Source of the DNA: Elysia chlorotica | Taxonomy: Eukaryota; Mollusca; Gastropoda; Plakobranchidae | Reading direction: 5' to 3' | DNA: 64,000 nt | NCBI GenBank assembly: GCA_003991915.1 | Contig: RQTK01000906.1 | Location: forward strand, 109,124-173,123 | Part shown: positions 32,485 through 46,082 of the stretch, piece by piece | Position numbering within the stretch: the first letter of the stretch is position 1 | Layout of the letters: every line of letters begins with the position of its first letter | Translations under genes and position numbers: made by a program | The notes under the pieces: generated by a model | What the model was told of the DNA's origin: nothing | Database searches by the model: none | What the model saw: the letters and a program-made list of their open reading frames with translations, nothing else

Positions 32485-33025
32485 CCTTTCAGAGTAAATT
32501 GTGGTCCCTAGCTTCAAGCTCCACACGTAGTTGGAGCTTGTTTGTAAAATGTATTGACTGCCCTTCACCGAAATCATTGCCAGGAACCAAATGGTCTGCC
32601 CGACATGAAGCAACAGTAACAGTCAAATCCAACTACAAACAGATTATATCATTACTGCTTGATATCTCTCGTGACATGAAAGAATCTCCCCAAACGCGCC
32701 CTCCTTGCACAATAAACTGGACATTTTGTGAATTTGCTGTATTGTGTGTTTTTGTTTTGGGAACAAGTTCTGGAACGCTTTTTACACGTATCAACAAAAT
32801 ACTTCAGAAACCATCATCAGCCTGGGAGTCGTACACAAGTTGTACGGTTCTCTAACTGCTTTCTTAACAGGAATTCGGGACGAGTTCGAACGAATCGAAC
32901 AATCAGCCACACCTTTCGTTGAAGCGCCTTCTTACAGAATACAAACGCATTGCAAAACTCAACTCGCTTCGACGACGAAACGAAAGGTGATGAAACTGTT
33001 TTGTCGCACCGGAAGCAGTTTAGAA
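32485..33025 (+). pseudogene. Broken hAT / ZMYM1-like (DUF4371) transposase fragment
   Basis: Pieces in different frames recall the C-terminal half of hAT-derived ZMYM1-like proteins: KSLPGTKWSARHEATVTVK (the KSLSDTRWSAR motif), FWEQVLERFLHVSTKYF, and VHKLYGSLTAFLTGIRDEFE followed by TKRKVMK. At least one frameshift is needed near 32720-32830. No terminal repeats were seen. Confidence 0.5.
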
Positions 33026-33359
33026 TAAACACCTCCCTTGTCATCGTCGACTGCCTTTGGTCTGAACTTTAAAAGCGAGGAGACATCTACAAGATTTTGA
33101 CATTTTCCTTTATCTTCACAAGATGCCTGCCACAATCATCCGATACACAGCATCTCGCATTCGGTAGCAATATGAGGACGACATCTGACGAACTAGTGTC
33201 GTACTCAGCAGGGCCGCGATACCTGTTTGGCTGTTGAGGTTGTAGCCTATGGCCCCGCGCTCCCAAACTTTGAAAGAATGCTTTCAGCTCACACAAAATT
33301 GTCCTTTTGTTGAATTTGTTTGTATTGCGGTTGTTTTTACAGTTGTTTTTGATGTTGAA

Positions 33360-33380
33360 AACAACAACAACAACAACAAT

Positions 33381-33425
<45 letters not shown>

Positions 33426-33439
33426 AACAACAACGACAT

Positions 33440-33526
<87 letters not shown>

Positions 33527-33530
33527 CGAT
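33360..33530. repeat. (CAA)n then (GAT)n microsatellites
   Basis: Two abutting trinucleotide arrays, CAA at about 33360-33436 and GAT at about 33440-33527. An almost identical 20-bp sequence (ttgtttttacagttgttttt) flanks both sides, so the pair sits inside a short direct repeat. Confidence 0.97.
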
Positions 33531-33769
33531 TGTTTTTACAGTTGTTTTTGATGTTGACGAGAAGGATGTTGATGCTGTACATTTTTCTCATGGAGTGGTG
33601 GACTTTGGATTTTGTTTAATTTATGGACTTCTGGGCGAAAATACAGCAGCTTGGCATAACATCAACATTCATTATGTATGTTCTTGGCTTCATATGTGTG
33701 CATTTTGGTGCTTTTATCGTGTAAAAATGACAAACCAACATGACGATCACATGACTTTTTTACATTGTA

Positions 33770-33821
33770 CTAAAGTTCTACAGCAATTCAGTTAAAAAAA
33801 GGAACTGCTGTAGAACTTTAG
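33770..33821. repeat. Short hairpin, 20-bp stem
   Basis: ctaaagttctacagcaattc pairs with gaactgctgtagaactttag with one mismatch, around a 12-nt A-rich loop. Confidence 0.85.
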
Positions 33822-35203
33822 ACAACATGTCTGACATCCCATGAGGAAAATATGTAAACCGTCCTATTACTATGAGTAATTGAAACAAAAAAAAAAAATG
33901 AGGAGTCTTTTTGTATGTGTCCAGACATGAATAATATAATTATTTAGTTGATTAAATGCATATTACACACTGTGCAGACCGAATTCGTATTAAAATCCGA
34001 GATGGTCGCTATGTAACAAATCTGCTCCACCATAAGGACCGTAGGTTGAGAGAAAAATAATGCAAACAGGTGTTCAGGTACAGAAATAAAATGAAGCACA
34101 TTTTTATTAAGTTTAGCGATATATATATATTGTATTAAATCAATAAACGTCGCACATGTATATTTTACTTCTTTGCGCGTTGTTGGGAGCGCCCTTTTCA
34201 CGTTATTATTATGTTTGATAACTAATGGTATTGCTTGATACGAGGGGTGAGTATAATATCAGGGATATTCCTTGATTCGAGAGATGGTCATCAGAGGCAT
34301 TGATTCATTAAGACGATTGTGAGGAAAATTGGTTGTATTTTATTGATGTACTTCATAATTACTTGTCCTTGTAATTTTGCTCGCTTGACAACAAAAGTCA
34401 GCGGCGTTCGGTACAATGTATAGGACAGCGTGCGTGTTGTATTATATCACGTGTGTGAGCAGTTAGTGAGCTTGGCTCTATTGTCTTCTTCGGTAGCACT
34501 TATAATATTATTATTATCCCATTTTAGTTGACTTATATCTGGAACCGAGGCAGGAGCAGCTTACAGCTAGTCTGCGTTACTCGCGTTATTCTGTTTCTTC
34601 TTTTTACATAATTAAGTGGTTCATATTTCCAGAGCACGTTTATTACGAAACGTCAGTGGGATTCTCTGTTTCCAGAACTCTAGTGTAATTTATGAAGTAA
34701 TGTTTGCCTTGGAGAGGCTTGCTGTGAAGTTATATTGCCTTTGAGAGGCGTGGTTATTTTTCTATGCTCCTTTTGAGATGTTTTTTTTTGGCCGGCCCTG
34801 CCTCGTTTCTAACCGGTGCGCTTCCAAGCTGTATGTCATTTTACTACTGTTATATCTATTTATATATCATTATTAGTTGGGAACTGTAACTGTATTCCCA
34901 CCTGGGTATGAACTTTCTATTGACCTTCGCTATCGAGTGTCAGCCTGCCTGGTTTTCACCGTCTGTGGTCAGCCCGTCTACCCTGTCCTTAGACATCGTT
35001 AGCTTTACCGTCGTCGTCGCCCTGGTGACCGTACTCTTCGCCCTTACATGAGATCGTCATCATCGTCGGCGCGTCATCTTTGGACTGTCGTCTTTGGACC
35101 ATCATCGTTGGTTTGTTATTGGCCCGAACTACAAAATAAATAATTTTCTAGTACTCGAACTGTCATAACAACACAATATATCCTCTAGTTTTAGTGTAGT
35201 ATT

Positions 35204-35740
35204 TTGCTTGATTATAGAGATGATCACCAGAGATATTGCTTGATTCTAGAGATGATCACCAGATATTGCTTGATTCTACGGATGATCACCAGAATATTGT
35301 TTGATTCTAGGGATGATCACCAGAATATTGCTTGATTATGGAGATGATCACCAGAATATTGCTTGATTATAGAGATGATCACCAGATATTGTTTGATTCT
35401 AGGGATGATCACCAGAATATTGCTTGATTATAGAGATGATCACCAGAATATTGCTTGATTATAGAGATGATCACCAGAATATTGCTTGATTATAGAGATG
35501 ATCACCAGATATTGTTTGATTCTAGGGATGATCACCAGAATATTGCTTGATTCTAGGGATGATCACCAGAATATTGCTTGATTATAGAGATGATCACCAG
35601 AATATTGCTTGATTCTAGGGATGATCACCAGAATATTGCTTGATTCTAGGGATGATCACCAGAAATATTGGTCGGTTAGACATGATCACAATAGATATTG
35701 CTGTAATATAATTCGATGAAAATGTAACCAGAGATATTGC
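35204..35740. repeat. 31-bp minisatellite
   Basis: About 15 units of gatgatcaccagaatattgc plus ttgattctagg, with lengths of 28-31 bp and variants (attatagaga, attctacgga). The palindrome TGATCA recurs in each unit. The edges are degenerate. Confidence 0.97.
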
Positions 35741-36139
35741 TTATTCGATAAAATACCACATAGAAGAAGTATTTTTTTGTTCGATTATTAACTTTCGACG
35801 TCAGCAAGTAGGTTATTTCGCAGTCGAGTCCTGAGATAAACGTCTATTTTATGAGCGGCCACACGGATACAGTGCGGGGATACTAGGGCTCATGTATTAA
35901 ACGATCACATAATTCTGACCCCAGACAAAATCCGACCAATGAATTTGCCTGATCGTAGTTTCTTCCTTCCGACTGAGAGCCCAGCACTCAACCACTTGAA
36001 CCAGCTCGCACTCCCCCACCCCAAACTTATTTATTATGCCAAAACAGGTGAAAAGGTAAAAACGACTGGTTGTTCTAGTAGATATTGTACTAAGTAGGTC
36101 TTCTAACGGTAAAAAATGTCTTTGAAGGAGGGAAACTTT

Positions 36140-36410
36140 CCTAGTTTAAAGTCTTCTAGGTTGCCCCGAGAGGATCCTTCACGGCGACGGGTCCCAAGAT
36201 TTATAAGTGTGCTATTTGTTTGCGTGCTGTCACACAGAGATAGAGCAGAGATGCCAGGACTTCTGTATCACTATAAGCTGGTCACAGTATACTGAAACTG
36301 ATCCAAAATAGAAGACGATATTTTGACCTGATTATGGTACGGGCGCCGGGAAGCCGGGACGTGTGATTATGTAGTGGCGCGCTCTACTACTCAGCCACCT
36401 CTTTCTCCTG
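36140..36410 (-). mobile_element. SINE copy, minus strand, diverged
   Basis: Read on the minus strand: a tRNA-like head (ggctgagtagtagagcgcgcc), then the body with cagtttcagtatactgtgac, gacagcacgcaaa and a degraded 3' domain. It resembles the copy at 8201-8423. Confidence 0.5.
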
Positions 36411-37216
36411 ACGTTTGGAAATTGAATACACAGTATTGGCTGTAGTTATAGACCGAGGGTTGTGATAAGCTTACGATTCGCCTTAAGATTAAGAAGGCTT
36501 ATGAGTTGTAAGCTACCATGACAGTGTTTTTGCGACTCCTAGTGTCTAGAGCCAATAATAGAAAAAGGGGCGCTGATTGCAAAATCGGCTAAAGCCTTGG
36601 GCTGTCGAGCAGGATGTCCTTTGTCCCAAGCTTGCCATATCCTTCTAACCACACCTCCAACATGTCTGCCCTAGACTCTCTTTGTCCTTGAGGTCTTAAC
36701 TATAGTGCCTGCCTTGTGGTGCTGTTCTGTAATTTTCTCAAGTACTGTCATGTCCATTGCTTACCTTCTGTCCATCTCTTCTTCCTCTAATGGCTGGTTA
36801 GCGTCTTTTAAAAAACTCATTTCTTATTTGTCTTGCCACTTGATCCCTATGGTCCTTTTCCAACGTTCGTTTAAAGGTGTTCACAGTTTCTTCAAATATA
36901 GGCTCTACTTTGATACATGCGTAGGCTCCAAAGTACATGCAATCCTTAACTTACTAAAATGCGAAGTAAGCACTACGATCTTTGTTGTAGAATAGAAATA
37001 AATTGTTATGCCCCTTTCTCACTTTTCTCAGTGAAATCCTCATCATAGAATGCAATGCCGGTTGGCGTTGGTGAACATGTCCCTTCGCACCTATTTGTTC
37101 TCACATTTTAGAATAAGGTTGATCGCTTTGCTTCCTTTAAAATTCATAGCCCGTCCCATGTCTTTCCTTTATATATACTTTTTACTATCTTTCTGTCGAT
37201 CTCTTTCTGTATTACT

Positions 37217-37221
<5 letters not shown>

Positions 37222-37280
<59 letters not shown>

Positions 37281-37282
37281 TT
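37222..37282. repeat. (CT)n(CA)n microsatellite
   Basis: About 44 bp of CT followed by about 15 bp of CA. Confidence 0.97.
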
Positions 37283-40107
37283 TTAACATTTCCTCTTTCT
37301 TTCTTTGCATCTGTTTATCTCTCATTTCCTTCTCTGCCCGTCTGCCCGTCCCATTCTCTTTCTGTATAAATAGTATCTGACAGGAGCTAGTAAATAAGAC
37401 CATAAGAACTGGTTAAAAAGTAGGGTCTTAATTTTGATTTGATTCGATAAAAACTGGTATATAAACAGCCAATAGTTATAGAGTCGCTTCTGTAATGATC
37501 TCACAAAATGAGTCTAGTCCAAAGTTGTAACCAAGGCTTGCGCCAAAGACTACTTTCGAATATCAGAGCTTTCTATAAATTCGTGCATATCTTTTATATT
37601 TAACAATCTGATTAAGATTTTGTCCCCCCTCTATGTTTCCAATTTAAGTTTAAGCCACAAATCAAATCTTTTTGTGTGACTACTTTACAATAGATTAACC
37701 AGAAAAAAAACAGAACTTTTACATACAGTTATTAAAAAACAAGAGATAATGAGAAGTATTTTTATCCAGTCTTTACTGGGATCCATGTTGTCATCAGACA
37801 AGAGTAAATGTAAAAATTCTAATAATAAACAGACGTGATAAAAATGATGGTAGTTAATAAAAAGTGAAATGATCAAACAGTAATAAGAAATAGTTATTAT
37901 TGTAATTAGATTAAGAAATTCAGCATACAAAAAAGGAAACAACATAAACTTTGGGAAAAACGAACACCAAAAATTAAATAAATCGCATTAACTGTCTCTC
38001 TAGAAAAACAAACATTTCTACTCTATCAAATCCACGCACGGGTACCTTTTTCTTAGTAAAAACACATCCTTGTACTCAGCAAATAACTTGTGACATAGAA
38101 AGTTGAATTGATATTTCAAAGAGAATATGACAAAGACCAAAACCATACCAGTACACGCTGATTCTCTTTGAATTGTGCAAATCACAGTTTGAAAGAAATA
38201 TGATAAATACAACTACCTCTAAAACTACAGTTATTGGTTAACTCAGAACTAGAAGTCAAATGCTGTATTGTTTTAGTGCTTCATCAACATCAAGACACAA
38301 GACAGTAAACACAGCGTAGTATCAGGTCATACTGTCAGATCGATGCAAACTTCCATTCAATGCAAACAAGTCAACAACAGCACAAGTACAGTTATACTCG
38401 AGCAGTATCGTAGTTGATATTCCACATTAATTTATCCACCATGACATCTTCAGAAAGGCAATGACTTTTTGTGAAGGGTTTAAAATATGAACTAGCATTA
38501 ACATTTAAATGACGATAGTGATAAATAGAAATTTTGTGCACAAATGAAAATCGAGAGACCTACTTGGCTAAAATGTATTATTAATCATGATGCTCTTTCT
38601 TCTAACATTAGTTATCGGGCTCAGGGTAAAATAATCAACTGTTGAAAAATAGTTTTGATACAACTAACATTTGTATGAATACCAAACAGTCATCTGCTAC
38701 AATTGTATACATGTATTAAAATGCAAGAATTAATAGATTACCACTGATTTCGTTTATATTTAACTTTAAAAAAATCTAGGCACGCTAAAAAGTCAAAGGC
38801 ATGAATAGTAAAAGCATAGAGTTAAGTGCATTATTCATTATGTCATCAATTTCATTTAAGTTATCCTGGATATAATCTGTACAAAGTCCACACAAGCAGC
38901 TACAGTCTGAATCACACGCACCATGCAGGTTAGAGAAATATTCACATTCATGATTAAAAAGGTTGAACTACTGCAAACACATTGTAAGTTTCAAACATAT
39001 CGAATAACTACATACTCATTGTTTTTTCTTTCTTCTGATCTCTCCCTCCCAAATATTCTTATTTTGATTTCTACAATAATATTATCCTTTAAAAGAATGA
39101 TAACAAAAAAGCTGTTGTTCTTAAGCTGCTACAGTGGAATAGGCTATGGTACATCTCTTTAATCTAAAAAATCTACCATTACAGGCATGGTTTAAATTTC
39201 TTTTCTTAAAAAAAAAAAATTATATCAAATGCATCTTTGGTAACTTCCACTGAATGTAGACTTATACACTTGCCAGAGAAGCTGTTTTAACTTTGGTAAC
39301 CATTCTAATACAATGTAGCACATCACTTCAAGGTAACTTTTTTGAAGTATCAATGCAATTTATCGCTAGGCAAGCAGAATGCAATAATCTTGTTTTTTGC
39401 AGTTTTGAGATACTTAGCAAGATAATGATTTCTCTGTTAACAGTAGGCCTACAGTTGCTACTACTATTTTCTTTTAATTTATTAAAAATATAAGGGAACA
39501 TTTTAACATCATCATGTGATAGATGCTGAAATGATGTAACAAACACATTGATAATGAAAAATAATGAAAATAATAAAATTGATCTATCTCTGAGATATGC
39601 AATTCAGCTAGCCTAGTCCTGTAAGCTCAAACGCTCCATTTCGAAAGTGATAAGTTTCTTTATTCTTTCAAGAAATACCAGAAAGAAGGATGGAGAGTAT
39701 GTTACTGCTATAAATAACAGGATATCCACACACTGAGATAGCTGTACCACAGGGAGAATTTTAAAGAAAGCACTCATATTGCAAGTTAACAAAAAGTGGA
39801 AGGGCAAAATAAACAGCACTATTGATTACCTACTTACCGCTTAAAATGGCTGTCATGAAATATAGTACCATTATCTTTAAACATAGGTGGCGTAACCTAT
39901 TTTTACATTTTTCTAGACGAAAGCAATGGAAGGGTTATTGATGCATGGGTTTTACAAACAGGAACATTCTTGTTATCCTCTTTATTAAAGAAATACTGAT
40001 TACAGAGCACAGTAGACTGATCAGTTGCAATGTTTTCTAATCCTTATCAAATAGCATTAGTAAATATCCATGTTATAAATATGATGATAATGACAGTAAT
40101 GATTGTT

Positions 40108-40116
40108 ATCGAAACT

Positions 40117-40179
<63 letters not shown>

Positions 40180-40204
40180 ACAACAACAGCAGCAGCAGCA
40201 GCAG
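40108..40204. repeat. (ACA)n(GCA)n microsatellite
   Basis: About 80 bp of ACA then about 15 bp of GCA. Confidence 0.97.
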
Positions 40205-43200
40205 GAAAAACAACAATGACTAAGATAGTAGCAACAGAAGGTAAAAGAAGGGGTGAAGGAGGCAAAAGAAAAAAAAAGAAGATGATGACAGAGAAAAATG
40301 AAAAAGAAACGATCATTATCAATTTAAAAATCGTAATGTTGGTTTCCATTAAAAACAAAACTAAAAACAAACTACAAACCTTTGTGCACAAAGAAAGAAT
40401 ATATTCACAACACACTATGATGTAAATATTACAGCTTTTGTTAATTTCGTTACATGCTACCTTCCAAAACAAGAGAATCTACACCCTTATCGTACTATAA
40501 TTATAATCACAATGATGATATTATTGATAAATAAAAATACATTTTATCACATCATTTCTCATAAACTTACAAATGTGGTTATTGTAAGGAAGATATAGTA
40601 CTATAATTGTAAAAATGGTCAAACTAGAGTCAAATAAAATACATTGAAAACATCAAAGAAAGAATAGCCTACAGATGTTGACCACACAATCTTTTCTATA
40701 GCCATGGTTGTGTAAATTACATACTTATTATTACAGTCATGCTTGTATAAAAGGAATGTGAATTGTCCAATTTCTCCTTGTATATTTATGTAAGCTGTAA
40801 ACATACAACAAGTACACTTAGAGTAATGGTCATTCTTAACTGCCTTTGCAAGATGATCGATACAAATTTGTTTCCAGTATTAGGATTTTCTCACTGCTGG
40901 ATTTAGGCTTATATCATTTGCCTTAATTAAATAGGAGGCAAATAGGGAGAATCAGGCACAATTTTCACTTTTCCTGAGGAATTTATACACTAGTTTATTA
41001 AATGCATGGACGAAAAGTTAAAAATTTTCAAAATTTCAAGACTTCTTTTCATTTTCAAAAGAAAACCAAACTAGAGCAGTTATTCTGCATTTAAACTGTT
41101 CCTATTCAAAACATATAGTTATTAGAAACTAACTTGTGCCTGAAAAACCCAGAATGCCTAAAAAATATCTTATTCAGTTAACATTTGAAAATACAACATA
41201 AACATCAAGTCTGAAATGTATGAAAACCTTGCCAAGAAAATAAAGTGTAATGTTACCTTTCTTTGTGCCATAATTTTATTTTCAAAGATTATGACCGAAA
41301 CTCTACCTAAGTGGATTTTTTAAAGTTATTAAATAAAGAATTATGTATTTCTGAATATTTCTAAGCAGTTACAGCTTACACATGTGTCATTCAATACAAA
41401 GAATGCGTAACCATTTTTCATTGCTGACTATAAATCAAACATTTTGCACATTATATCTTTATGCACATTAATGATGTGAAAAGTTTCACCTATGTTGCTG
41501 AAATACGTTCACTTGGTATTTTTTACTTCATCAAGACTTTTTCAGCTTTTTCACATGGCCAGGCTTTCCAAATTCCTGCAGCTAAAAAACAACTTTATTA
41601 TGACAAACAAGAAGAAAAAAATGTGCCTAGTTATATTCAGGTTGTTTGAACAGAAACAAAATCCAATAAAAGATTTCACATGTTCTCTGTTTAATACACA
41701 TTTTCCTTCTTCACCTGTACATGACTTAATCCAAAAAGGCCTACAAATCTCCAGATTAAAACTATTTTGCTGTATTAAATAGAAATCTTTTATAATTTGA
41801 GATTAACAATAAGATCTAAATATTTTTAAGCTGATTGTGTTTGCCTTTTCACATAGATCTTTAAATACAAATGAAAACTCTTTATTAGTATTAATGGAGG
41901 AATGTGCAATGAAAATATGGTTGGAATGAATTTTGGTCTCTCTTTGCACATGCTGGCATTCCTGCAATATTAATATCAACTACTAACAAAGCTAATTCTA
42001 CATTAACAGGGTACAAACAGAATTTTAGTACAACAAATGCCGTAAGCTCTCATTGTATCAAGTTTTCCGCAAAACATCAGTCATACAGAAAAAAAAAAAT
42101 ACTGTTGAGGAATAATTATCATAAGAGAGATTCTGCACCTAGAGCCTGACAATTTGTCCAGAGGGCCGGACTCTGATTGCACAGGTTGAGGGGAGAGCGT
42201 GGTTAGTGTGATAACTGATACAACATCTATGGAAGAAAAATTATGAAGCCACACAAATTGTTCTATTATTCCACGAGTGAGCAAAGAGGCATTGTGCACG
42301 TCAGCGCATATTAAATGTTTAAAGATGAATATCACAATTGAGAGGTGGGTGAAAGGTAAATACAAGTTAAGTGTTCGAACATGCCAACTCATTCATCCAT
42401 CCCAGTCAGTCACAGACAATATGCAACTATCTTTTTTTAGTGGCCTTGCATTTTTCGAGGCACACAGGATTTAGGCAAACTTTTTTCCAGCTCTTGACTC
42501 AAAATTTTCAAACCATATTTCTTTAGAATGCCTCTATAAGTATAGACACAAGTAGTATATTTAGTCTCAGATAGTAATTAAAGAAGGTCACAATAGAAAT
42601 TATCCTGAAAAAGTTTAGTTTTTGAAATATTTGAAAATTTGGCCATGCGCGTAACCACTGGGCATGCTTTGACCCAGATAGCTGGTCAAGCCAGACTCTA
42701 GCTTCGCATATACATGAAAAAGGTGGTGGCCGCTGACTGTTGAACTTGATCCTGGTATCATATACTTCAGACAGCAACTGTGTTTGCCAGGGTGTGTAAC
42801 TACTTTATCATCAGTGAATGATGACCCACACTTGGTGTGTTCAGGGCCTAAAAATGGCTTTCATGATCCACTAAACTAGTTTGCTCCTATCAGATTTGAA
42901 CGCATTAGATCAGCATTTAAAAAAAAATATTTGGTTTTGTATATTTGATGTCTAAATTTTACAAGGAAGTAGGCAATGTCCACTCTTCAGAGAGCATTTT
43001 ATCAATGGGCTAGCAGGAAGGCAAGTTTCAGATTTATGCCATTTTGCCATCAGCATATCAATGTGTTAGATCAGTATAGATCTACCTCTTATTAGGTTAA
43101 AATATAAACCTTGCGTTTTAAATCAACCAAAGAAAAGCCATAACAGCATTTGGACTAGGCCTACTAACAAAAAAATAATTTGTTTAAAAACTATTTTAAA

Positions 43201-44939
43201 ACCACAAAAATGAGATATACCATTCTGTTGTGCATTATTTGAAGGTTTCCATCTATAATCTCTTCAAAGAACAACTTAGAACACTGCACGGTCATCTCTA
43301 GTCCACTCTATCAGTCAATTAAACTTCAAGAAACAATATTTTGGTCAAGCTCAAAATTTGAGCACAAGTTAAAATTTTTTTATACAACAACAAAAGAACT
43401 AGCCTTTATAAAAGGTGCTGTATGAGAAAGAGGAGTTATATAAATAAAAGCTAAAAAAAAAAAAAGACAAAAAGATTCAATAATTATGCTAATCAAATGG
43501 AAAAAAAGGAATAAATACAAAATAGCCAATTTAAAAAATCTCGAAATTTCTTTGATGCAAAAAAAAAAAAAAGAACTTTTGACAAAAATATATAAGAGAA
43601 TAAGACAGCACACACAAACTTAATTGATCTAAACTTATTAAGAAGATAATTAGTTTTAAAATATTTTAGTCTATCACATTTAAAAAAAAAAAAATGAAAG
43701 TGTTCCAATATTTTCCAGTGCTGTTAAGTAAACATCGAATACAAATAAAGGATGAAGATATAAATGAAAACCAACAAATTGTGAAATGAACAAAAAACTT
43801 GAAGGGCTCAACTGTTAAAAACCCCATTGATGTCACATAAATAAGTGGCCATTTTGCCTGGCTCTTAAATCTTAGCAATTAGATATATCTTTGAAATCTG
43901 TACCAGTTTTTATGTTATATAAAAAGCACATAATTTTTCTTTGATTAATGATTTAAAGTACCGGTATATCAGTTCATAGGCTACAGTTTAGCTTACAAGT
44001 TGTACAATGAGAAGAGACCAAAATTTATATGACATTGTTTGGTTTTCCATTGAGCCCCTTCTTTGTTGTTAGTTGATTAAGTTAGAGTTTCTAAATTGAA
44101 TACTTATAATTTAACGCTGGGAGTGTTACACAAGTAGGATTAGTTTTAACTGTCATAGGGCGCATTGTCATTGTCATTATTGTCTTCAAGTTAAACTATA
44201 TTGCATTCAATTGGCTATTAAAAACAGCTTTATAATATCTTTGAAAGCTTTGAACTTAAATTTCAGTAGAATTTGTATTCAACTTGATCACATAGTTCTC
44301 TTATGTCACCTTAAAAGTCAATTTTAAAATTACCATTACAAATATACAGTAAGAAAGACAGCTCGACAAAACCACACAGAATTTCTCTAAAAGTATACAG
44401 CAAATGACATTTCAGCAAGAGCGACAGTTAGAAAAACACTTATAATTAAAAGCTCAAAAGAAAGAAAACAGCATTAACAAAGCTGGCAATAATATTTAGT
44501 TATCACAAAGATTCACACAGTATGGTATATTTCCATCCTCCACAAGTTTTATATTGTACAAAAAATGACAGTCGAAAGTTGCTTAACAAGGTTTAAAAAT
44601 AGAAGGAAAAAAAGACATGAGCAAGATTACAAAATGCTCAAAGTGAAAACAACCATAACTGTTTTTAGGCCTATGTACATTTCATATGTTTTGCATGCAG
44701 CTTCACTGTGTGACCTTGGTATTGTGCAATTTAATGATAGAGTAAATTCAATATAAAGGGTGCTGTATATGCTAAATAAAAGTTAATGCACACGTTTTTT
44801 ACATATAAACTGATGGTAGGGTTATTAAATTAATATCTCCTACTCAGTCAAACATTGAATTAAAATGCTTGCTGGTTAACTGGTGAAAAGTATTGGGATA
44901 ACAAGTCATCACGACTAATGTTACGAAGTCTGATTAAAA

Positions 44940-44960
44940 GTCTGTCTGTCTCTCTTTGTC

Positions 44961-44992
<32 letters not shown>
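44940..44992. repeat. (TGTC)n microsatellite
   Basis: Tetranucleotide TGTC run next to CT-rich sequence. Confidence 0.95.
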
Positions 44993-44995
<3 letters not shown>

Positions 44996-45594
44996 TTCTC
45001 TCCCTCTGTGTATGTGTCTCTCTTTCTCTAACTTAATGTTTGTGTTTCTCTCCCTTTTAATGTGTTGTGCCTCTCTCTTCTTCTTTCTATTTATTTTTCT
45101 CTTATCTATTTTTCAACATCTTCTTTCCTCTCTTCTCCTCTTTAGACCTACTTCAGTCTTTAACAAATAAAGACAAGTTTCCCTTTGGTCAAATAATATA
45201 TTCACCAAAATCATGTTTTGTAGTATATTGTTCTGTTGACTCAGCACAACGATAAATTACAAGAAACTTAAAAAAAAAAGATCCTTCTACACACTCTGAT
45301 TGAAACAAGGCAGCTGATCACAGACAAAAAAGAATATCATACACTCTGCTGAGGCTGGGCACATGAAGGCAATTAGTTACTCCAATTTGAATCACACAAA
45401 GTTAGAACCATCATCTCTCAAAATTGTCTTTTTCCACTGCTAGATGGAATACACTCACACCTAAAGCACTCCAAGGCTAGAGCTATGTCCCAGCATTTTT
45501 TCCTGTTTTGTTCTCTCAATATTTCTCACGCCTTCCTCCTTGTTCTAAACCACAATGAGAATAAGTCATCACTTCACAGGGTGGATGTCAAATT

Positions 45595-45820
45595 CTATTG
45601 ATGGTGTGTGTTTTTTTGAAAAAAAATATTCTAGTCCAATTTTTCTCAATCAATAGTATATTGAGAAAAAAAATCATTCAAGTCCAACTCTCTTTGATGG
45701 TGTACAGAAAAAAAACGCCTTTCTTCTTGATTGATGATGTATTATGTTTGGTTGAAAATCTTTCGAGTCCAATTCTTCTTGATCGATGGTGTATGTTGTT
45801 TTGAAAAAAAAAACTTGACA
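45595..45820. repeat. Degenerate tandem repeat in the RIM 3' flank
   Basis: Irregular units share ttgatggtgtatg, a run of 8-10 A after ttttg, and (c/g)(t/a)agtccaa. They lie just downstream of the RIM stop codon, and so possibly in its 3' UTR. Confidence 0.6.
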
Positions 45821-45860
45821 AATGGAGATTAATAATATAGATCTAAAGCTAGGAACTGTG

Positions 45861-46082
45861 CTATGTCCTTGGCATCAAAGTCTCTAGAGAAGTTGAGGAG
45901 CTGAGTCCAGACTGGGACAGTCCAGTGTTGGAGGAAGAGTGGTGACCAAATAGGGAGGATGTTGGGAACAGCTTGTACCAGCCAATCACGATGTTGCTCA
46001 GGTCAAGGTCATCCAAGAGAATCTGGGCCACGCCCATGAAAACTTTCTTGTCCATGCGACCGTAGTCTCCCCACACAGTGAC
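45861..46082 (-). CDS. RIM last exon: end of C2B, stop codon
   Basis: Acceptor ctctgcccag|GTCACT. Encodes VTVWGDYGRMDKKVFMGVAQ, then LSNIVIGWYKLFP and a Ser-rich tail ending TAG at 45861-45863. VWGDYGRMD and GWYKLFP are diagnostic of RIM C2B domains. The Ser-rich tail corresponds to the family's SQSSLESS tail. Confidence 0.95.
   Translation of the reverse strand, partial: VTVWGDYGRMDKKVFMGVAQILLDDLDLSNIVIGWYKLFPTSSLFGHHSSSNTGLSQSGLSSSTSLETLMPRT

Larger units (their letters stand above)
37290..45590. other. AT-rich intergenic or distal 3' flank of the RIM gene
   Basis: Apart from microsatellites I see no exon, transposon protein or RNA gene here. Open frames are short and of low complexity. 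Part may be an extended 3' untranslated region of the RIM gene, which ends at 45861. Confidence 0.5.

Noticed and set aside
33249..33795. Open frames with poly-Asn, poly-Asp, poly-Thr or poly-Met
   Set aside because: Artefacts of CAA and GAT trinucleotide arrays.
34200..35170. Solo LTR
   Set aside because: The stretch ends in an AATAAA-like signal and ...cataacaaca, but I could not find matching TG...CA ends, a target duplication or a second copy.
35204..35740. CRISPR-like regular repeat pattern
   Set aside because: Units are contiguous with no unique spacers, and the genome is animal. This is a minisatellite.
40030..40472. Open frames of 130-140 residues across the ACA/GCA array
   Set aside because: Low-complexity translation of the repeat on both strands, with no family resemblance.
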